In this document: positions 37,434 to 41,276 of the stretch, one piece after another
How the letters are laid out: every line of letters begins with the position of its first letter
Position numbering within the stretch: position 1 is the stretch's first letter
Origin: a virus
IMG/VR virus record: IMGVR_UViG_3300022200_000009
Location: 1 to 41,276 of that record
Length of the DNA: 41,276 nucleotides
Reading direction: 5' to 3' (one strand)
Translations under genes and position numbers: made by a program
Notes under the pieces: generated by a model
Told to the model about the DNA's origin: nothing
Databases searched by the model: none
What the model saw: the letters and a program-made list of their open reading frames with translations, nothing else

Positions 37434-37613
37434 TCAGCACTCCCTACCATTTTCTAACCATCTTTTATGGCTTTCACCAAATTGTTGTGCCGGAGACTTT
37501 GTTCGCTTATGGTTTGGGTTGACGCGCATAAAAGCCTCGTCAAGCTCTCGAACAACTCTCTCTACGCTGCATTTTGTTAGGAGCGTTAAGCGCCATGCAC
37601 CAGGATTACTCAT
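37434..37613 (-). CDS. Hypothetical basic protein (59 aa)
   Basis: MSNPGAWRLTLLTKCSVERV followed by a Lys/His-rich half (NPNHKRTKSPAQQFGESHKR). It overlaps the upstream gene by 8 bp, and its stop directly precedes the next ATG. No family recognised. Confidence 0.55.
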   Translation of the reverse strand: MSNPGAWRLTLLTKCSVERVVRELDEAFMRVNPNHKRTKSPAQQFGESHKRWLENGREC

Positions 37614-37878
37614 AATCAGGAGCCTCTAAAGCATCCAACCATTTGTCATTGTATTTCCTAACCAACACCGCCGCAGAAGCCTCACAGCGCATCCTAGCAG
37701 CGTGTTTAATCAAACCCTGTAGGTTTGCTTGCCTACCCTCCATAAAATCAGACAGCGCTGAATCTAGAGCGCTATGCGTGATACTTAACTGCTCCATCAG
37801 TGCTGACATGTTCACGCGATAGTCGAAACGCTCGAAAAGATACTTCGAGCAGGCTGTTTGGTTGTTGTTATCAGTCAT
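37606..37878 (-). CDS. Hypothetical helical protein (90 aa)
   Basis: MTDNNNQTACSKYLFERF, then Ala/Leu-rich helices (ALMEQLSITHSALDSALSDF, LIKHAARMRCEASAAVLVRK). The ATG at 37878 overlaps the previous stop (ATGA). No family recognised. Confidence 0.55.
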   Translation of the reverse strand: MTDNNNQTACSKYLFERFDYRVNMSALMEQLSITHSALDSALSDFMEGRQANLQGLIKHAARMRCEASAAVLVRKYNDKWLDALEAPDYE

Positions 37879-38066
37879 AGCGCAATCTCCACATTTTCGC
37901 AGCGAACCCATATTAAATCATCATCGTAATCACCATCAGATGACCAAATAGATAACCCAAAAAGACGCTCATAATAATTCACAGTTTTAATTCTGTACTT
38001 AGAGCCTCTGTAGATGACGATATCTTTTGAAGAAAATCTTGATTGGTCAAATTCTTGCTGTGTCAT
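37875..38066 (-). CDS. Hypothetical protein, small beta-barrel-like (63 aa)
   Basis: KDIVIYRGSKYRIKTVNYYE and DDDLIWVRCENVEIAL alternate strands as in small SH3-like barrels. The start and stop both overlap neighbours. Function unknown. Confidence 0.55.
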   Translation of the reverse strand: MTQQEFDQSRFSSKDIVIYRGSKYRIKTVNYYERLFGLSIWSSDGDYDDDLIWVRCENVEIAL

Positions 38067-38344
38067 TTCTCACCTCGATAGTCATCAAGCACAGCTCTAA
38101 GCTTAGCAATTACAGGGTCATCAATACCGGTGCCGTAATGCAGGTTATACGCTATGAATAGCATTGCTAAAGACTCTTCCAAAGCATCCGCCAGTTTATC
38201 GACATTGTTGATGGCATGTGCTGCCGCCTTTAAATGAACCTCTAAAGCATCAAAGCCATCAATTAATGTTCTGTTGCTTGCATCATTAAGTCCGTATTTG
38301 TCAATACCGACAGGCAACAAAAATACCTCGTTCATTCGTTTCAT
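38063..38344 (-). CDS. Hypothetical protein (93 aa)
   Basis: A helical, Ala/Leu/Asp-rich protein (ALEVHLKAAAHAINNVDKLA, ALEESLAMLFIAYNLHYG). The ATG at 38344 is chosen because it overlaps the upstream stop (ATGA); ATG at 38335 is an alternative. No family recognised. Confidence 0.55.
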   Translation of the reverse strand: MKRMNEVFLLPVGIDKYGLNDASNRTLIDGFDALEVHLKAAAHAINNVDKLADALEESLAMLFIAYNLHYGTGIDDPVIAKLRAVLDDYRGEK

Positions 38345-38460
38345 CTCTCGCAACCCTCACTCCAGCGCTTTTTAAAAGCCATGTAGCCAGCGACTAAAGA
38401 CGCCTGCCACAACCAACGATAAGTTTTATCGACACCCCAAACGCAATAATGTTTTTTCAT
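38341..38460 (-). CDS. Hypothetical basic, Trp-rich peptide (39 aa)
   Basis: MKKHYCVWGVDKTYRWLWQA then SLVAGYMAFKKRWSEGCER: four Trp and many basic residues around a short hydrophobic stretch that may associate with membrane. The stop overlaps the next start by ATGA. No clear ribosome-binding site. Confidence 0.45.
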   Translation of the reverse strand: MKKHYCVWGVDKTYRWLWQASLVAGYMAFKKRWSEGCER

Positions 38461-38488
38461 AATTTATTTTCCTTGAAAGTAATTTTTA

Positions 38489-38629
38489 TTACCGAACCAA
38501 ATACCCGTAAGCGTTTGCAAGTTTTACAGCTTCAAGTTCAGAATCTTGAAGCCTTCCAATTTGCCGCCCATTGTCATCAACAATCATCCAGTATCCGGTT
38601 TTATCTTGGTAAACTTGTGCAGTTTTCAT
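38489..38629 (-). CDS. Hypothetical protein (46 aa)
   Basis: MKTAQVYQDKTGYWMIVDDN, GRQIGRLQDSELEAVKLANA and a Tyr-rich end: a short beta-hairpin-plus-helix module. GGTGAT directly precedes the ATG, adjacent to the upstream stop. No family recognised. Confidence 0.5.
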   Translation of the reverse strand: MKTAQVYQDKTGYWMIVDDNGRQIGRLQDSELEAVKLANAYGYLVR

Positions 38630-38630
38630 A

Positions 38631-38789
38631 TCACCAATCCTCGCTTAACGAATCATATTCTTCGCGCTCTGCAATATCACCTTCCATACCGTCCAGGCAG
38701 GCGTCGCAAAAGCAACCGTATTTACTATCTCCGAATGGGCTTGATAAAAACCCAACAAATTCGCATGAGTCACACTTTTCTTTTTTCAT
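38631..38789 (-). CDS. Small zinc-binding protein, first gene of the accessory cluster (52 aa)
   Basis: CDSC at residues 6-9 and CFCDAC at 26-31 give up to five Cys for a zinc site, followed by a very acidic tail (GDIAEREEYDSLSED). GGAGG precedes the ATG. It is the first gene downstream of the minus-strand GGTCGG-type promoter. Confidence 0.55.
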   Translation of the reverse strand: MKKEKCDSCEFVGFLSSPFGDSKYGCFCDACLDGMEGDIAEREEYDSLSEDW

Positions 38790-38821
38790 CTCTCAAGCCC
38801 TCCAATTAATCACCTGCCAGA

Positions 38822-38859
38822 ATAGTAGCACTTGTTTTTGGTTTAACTGCTCCGATGAG
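38822..38859 (-). promoter_or_regulatory. Phage promoter with GGTCGG-type element, minus-strand copy
   Basis: On the minus strand CTCATCGGAGCAGT (38859-38846), 18 bp, then TGC and TACTAT (38827-38822), an extended -10. TCGGAGCAGT equals the same bases of copy 4. It lies 33 bp upstream of the leftward accessory cluster. Confidence 0.55.
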
Positions 38860-39063
38860 TTAGCGTAGTGAGAATAGTTGAGTCTACAACTAAGCTAAAA
38901 CCCATAAGCCATAAGGCTTTAAGACCTTAAATATAAGTTAGTTGAATAGTTGTATATATTGTTTTAATAGATTTCTGAAAAATACCTTTATAGCTATTTA
39001 TACTAATTACTATTTAGTTGTATTTGAGTGTATATATCTCTAAGGAGCTACTAACTAACTAAC

Positions 39064-39093
39064 TAAGCTATTTACTTTAAAATCAACAACTTA
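39064..39093. repeat. Iteron-like 30-bp repeat, copy A
   Basis: Matches 39125-39154 at 27 of 30 positions, with a period of 61 bp. It begins TAAGCTATTTACTTTAAAAT and ends AACTTA. Confidence 0.85.
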
Positions 39094-39124
39094 CGTCAAA
39101 ATTAGCTTAGTAGGCCTCACTATT

Positions 39125-39154
39125 TAAGCTATCTAGTTTAAAATCAATAACTTA
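39125..39154. repeat. Iteron-like 30-bp repeat, copy B
   Basis: Second copy, beginning TAAGCTATCTAGTTTAAAAT. The three differences from copy A are single substitutions. It lies just before the primase-helicase terminator. Confidence 0.85.
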
Positions 39155-39157
39155 GCA

Positions 39158-39181
39158 ATAAAAAACCCGCCGAAGCGGGTT
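39158..39181 (-). terminator. Terminator of the primase-helicase gene
   Basis: On the minus strand AACCCGC, UUCG tetraloop, GCGGGTT (39181-39164), then TTTATTG. It overlaps the stop codon and is among the strongest hairpins in the genome. Confidence 0.9.
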
Positions 39182-41276
39182 ATATAGTGTATTTTTTAGC
39201 GTTTCTCTCGCTTAAATGCTCTTTTATTCGTCCAGTTGAGACTAATTCGTCAATGACTTTTTCGACGTCTGGCTTTTTTGCTGGCCTGCACCTGTTGACC
39301 AGAACGCCGCGAGTGATTTGGTTTTCTGAGTCTGACAGTATCGACTGTATTTTTGCGCCGATGGAGTTTGCCGGACTTTCCTTTTCTTCCATGTTTGCAT
39401 AAGCAAGCCGCATCTTTCTGTTAATGTCAGACTTAGCAAGAGCAAAAGCCCACCGCACATGCTCAACTGTTCTGACGCCTTCAGGTATTGCCAGAATAAA
39501 ACTAACCTTCGCGCAAAGCTCATAACCGCGCCGTGGGATGGCCTCCAATCCGTTTTCTTTTGCATCCTCAGCCATACGCCAAAAATAATCTAAAACTCCG
39601 TCTAGCGCTTCTGATGCGTCTTTGCGCGTCTGTATTTGTGACCGTTCGCCGTAATACTCAACTCTGGTATCTTCGATAACGCTAAACTCACCAGGACGCC
39701 ACAGGTTAGCCAATTGACACATAAGCGAGTCTGGCAGCGGCGGTACTTTATGATTATGTTTTATTTTCGGGTTTGTTTCAGGCTCGTCGAATATCATGGC
39801 GCGTGATAAAAAACCGTTTGTTGCGTTTTCGAAGTCTACTAAGCCGTTGAATGTGACAGGTGTGGTAAACCCAATAAGCGACAAGAATGGACGCTCAAGC
39901 CCTTGGTCAATATTAGCAAGCTGCCTTGTTATCTGGTCAGCCCTGCGCTTTGCTATGCCGTTTCTATCCTCGTTGTTGTCAATAATTTTCATGGCTGCTG
40001 ACAGTTCATTTTTTAGGTCTGTTTTGATGCCTTCTTTCAGGTCGCCACCAACAGGCAAAAATGATGTTGCTTTACTGTATGTTGACATAATGGTGCCAAC
40101 AACGCCCTCTAGGTATGACGCGCCAGACTTTGCGCCGGAGTTTAATATCTTTTTGAGTACGATACCCATCTCATCAATGACATAAAAAGCCGCTTGGTTG
40201 CGGGTTAGGTTGCGTAAAATTTCTTGCTCAGACTTGATAGCGCCATGCACAGCAGATGCAACCCCTGCGGCTTTCAGGCAGTCTGCAAGCGCTTGCTGTA
40301 CAGCTTCTTTCCCTGTTGATGAGCCAGCAACGCAAAACGACATAAGATTTGCAGACATATTGTCGCGGCCATCTTGATAGCGTAGCCCGCCAATGTTGCC
40401 AACTGCGGTAAGTGCTGCGGCAACTGATAGCGACTCTCTAGGGTATCTGCACTGGCTGTTAATCCACTTTGTTAGTTCACCTACAAAGCCTGGCGGTCTT
40501 TTTAAGTCAATGCCGCTTGTGTCTAGCAGGTCTGGCTGCTCGTCATCAATAAAGTCAGAAACGAACTCGACATTGACTGCTTGCTGATAGCCGTTCTGCT
40601 CTGCGTAGTGGATGATAGTTCCTAGCGTCACAGGTGTTGAACTTTTTCCGAATGAGTGCCAATGCTTTTCTAATTGTGGGTAGCCCGGGTATTTCTTGCC
40701 TTGCTTGCTCCAATCGTCCCAAACGTCGAAGCCGTCACCATTAAGCGTGTGGTTGATGGCCATGCCTGCGCGGATCCAAGTGTCATAATCACAATCAGCA
40801 TCAACGTAGGATAAAATCGCACGAACATCATCAATGCTGACGTCAATGCTACCCATAGATGTGGTGGCGCGGTATTGCTCTGGCTTTTTCAGTAGCTCAA
40901 CAAGTGCGGATGGCGCTGATGTGATATTGTCTGGGTGACCTGAAATAACCTCATAGGTGTTGCCTGACTTGTGCATGGAGCCAGCACCAACGACAAAGCC
41001 GCTAGTTTTAAAATCAATACCTGGATATTGCGGAAGCGACTGTGCGAGCGACTGGCTTTTTTCTAACTTAAAATAAACGTGTAGCGAGCCGTTGCCTGAG
41101 CCAGTGGCAACAACTAAGCCAGCAGCGCTTGATAGGTCTATTGATAACTCTTTACACAATCTTTCGTATGATTCAACCCCGCCATTTCTTGCATCAACAT
41201 CAACAACAAGCAACCCTTGAACAATGACACCATAACCAGTTTCAAATTGCCCCATCTCGTGCATAGTCTCGAATTG
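39180..41276 (-). CDS. Primase-polymerase/helicase, main part (continues at 1-286)
   Basis: Makes primers and unwinds DNA for replication. Numbered on the joined 751-residue protein: the prim-pol domain (about 1-195) has DVD (Asp 79, Asp 81), LHVYFKLE with His 119 and IDFKTSGFVVGAGS; a PriCT-type segment (about 200-280) has YDTWIRAGMAINHTLNGDGF; the helicase domain has Walker A GSSTGK (371-376) and YVIDEMG with Asp 421 and Glu 422, in a DUF3987-like context. The C-terminal 60 residues (NQITRGVLVNRCRPAKKPDV) resemble a winged helix. The gene is open to the last base of the window and resumes at base 127 of the other end. Confidence 0.88.
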   Translation of the reverse strand, partial: QFETMHEMGQFETGYGVIVQGLLVVDVDARNGGVESYERLCKELSIDLSSAAGLVVATGSGNGSLHVYFKLEKSQSLAQSLPQYPGIDFKTSGFVVGAGSMHKSGNTYEVISGHPDNITSAPSALVELLKKPEQYRATTSMGSIDVSIDDVRAILSYVDADCDYDTWIRAGMAINHTLNGDGFDVWDDWSKQGKKYPGYPQLEKHWHSFGKSSTPVTLGTIIHYAEQNGYQQAVNVEFVSDFIDDEQPDLLDTSGIDLKRPPGFVGELTKWINSQCRYPRESLSVAAALTAVGNIGGLRYQDGRDNMSANLMSFCVAGSSTGKEAVQQALADCLKAAGVASAVHGAIKSEQEILRNLTRNQAAFYVIDEMGIVLKKILNSGAKSGASYLEGVVGTIMSTYSKATSFLPVGGDLKEGIKTDLKNELSAAMKIIDNNEDRNGIAKRRADQITRQLANIDQGLERPFLSLIGFTTPVTFNGLVDFENATNGFLSRAMIFDEPETNPKIKHNHKVPPLPDSLMCQLANLWRPGEFSVIEDTRVEYYGERSQIQTRKDASEALDGVLDYFWRMAEDAKENGLEAIPRRGYELCAKVSFILAIPEGVRTVEHVRWAFALAKSDINRKMRLAYANMEEKESPANSIGAKIQSILSDSENQITRGVLVNRCRPAKKPDVEKVIDELVSTGRIKEHLSERNAKKYTI
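41150..41276. repeat. Right copy of the 127-bp terminal overlap
   Basis: Identical to 1-127. It lies inside the primase-helicase gene, where a real terminal repeat would be unusual. Confidence 0.95.

Larger units (their letters stand above)
38860..39163. other. AT-rich non-coding stretch, candidate replication origin
   Basis: About 300 bp with no credible gene, strikingly AT-rich, lying between the primase-helicase terminator and the accessory-cluster promoter. It contains a 30-bp repeat pair, four occurrences of TAAGCTA (38891, 39064, 39125 and inverted at 39103), a CTAA tetranucleotide run near 39050-39066, and two TAGTTGTAT segments. Repeats plus AT-rich DNA next to the replicative primase-helicase are typical of phage origins. 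Confidence 0.45.

Noticed and set aside
39048-39066. CTAA tetranucleotide run and other short repeats as a CRISPR array
   Set aside because: No regularly spaced repeat-spacer structure, and no cas genes anywhere in the window.
38880-39163. tRNA gene in the AT-rich gap
   Set aside because: No cloverleaf, T-loop (GTTCGA-type) or CCA-flanked acceptor stem could be found.
41150-41276. Terminal repeat as a T7-like direct terminal repeat
   Set aside because: It lies inside the primase-helicase gene, equals a standard assembler k-mer length, and the P22-like terS implies headful packaging without fixed ends.

Overview
The window is one complete phage genome. Bases 41150-41276 repeat bases 1-127 exactly, and the primase-helicase gene runs in frame across the join, so the molecule is a 41,149-bp circle (or a circularly permuted genome) cut at an arbitrary point. 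The phage is tailed and most resembles short-tailed (podovirus) phages with a P22-like packaging and ejection module. The lysis set (signal-anchor endolysin plus Rz/Rz1 spanins) indicates a Gram-negative host, probably a gammaproteobacterium; I cannot name the genus. I see no integrase, excisionase or full-size CI repressor, and no tRNA or CRISPR array, so a virulent lifestyle is the simplest reading.

Layout. (1) 283-563 is a control region. A 58-residue HTH gene and the primase-helicase read leftward, the recombination/replication genes read rightward, and face-to-face promoters overlap a 10-bp palindrome. (2) 564-5245, rightward: Sak4-like RecA/AAA ATPase, DUF669-type SSB candidate, YqaJ exonuclease, SF2 helicase, VRR-NUC nuclease. 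(3) 5242-8541, rightward: a tightly overlapped run of small accessory genes (DUF7296-like, YopX, zinc ribbon, membrane micropeptides), ending with a protein carrying three HTH-like segments. (4) 8588-34823, leftward late genes. Read from right to left, in transcription order: terS, terL, portal, a GroES-like co-chaperonin, scaffold, decoration protein, Mu gpT-like capsid, a holin candidate, tail/fibre proteins, P22 gp4-like and gp10-like tail factors, an acetyltransferase-like gp14 counterpart, three or four ejection proteins, a fibre operon, endolysin and Rz/Rz1. (5) Three rightward islands (9614-10363, 29488-30165, 32489-32773) lie against the late direction, like morons. (6) 34899-38789, leftward: accessory genes, including a TGT/DpdA-like TIM-barrel candidate. 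(7) 38790-39163: an AT-rich, repeat-bearing, non-coding stretch beside the primase-helicase, the best candidate for the replication origin.

The most unusual signal is regulatory. A 15-bp element, consensus ACTGGTCGGAGTTGT, sits 18-19 bp upstream of a TANNNT -10 box at five intergenic sites on both strands. It precedes all three islands, the first accessory gene at 5467 and the leftward accessory cluster. At two sites it lies between divergent promoters, so it may also touch the -35 region of a late promoter. This looks like a phage-specific regulon that controls the accessory genes. The late blocks have separate promoters built on TATACT, three with good TTGAC(A/G) or TTGAAG -35 boxes, and most blocks end in leftward intrinsic terminators.

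Functions are inferred from motifs, order and family knowledge read by eye; no database search was possible.
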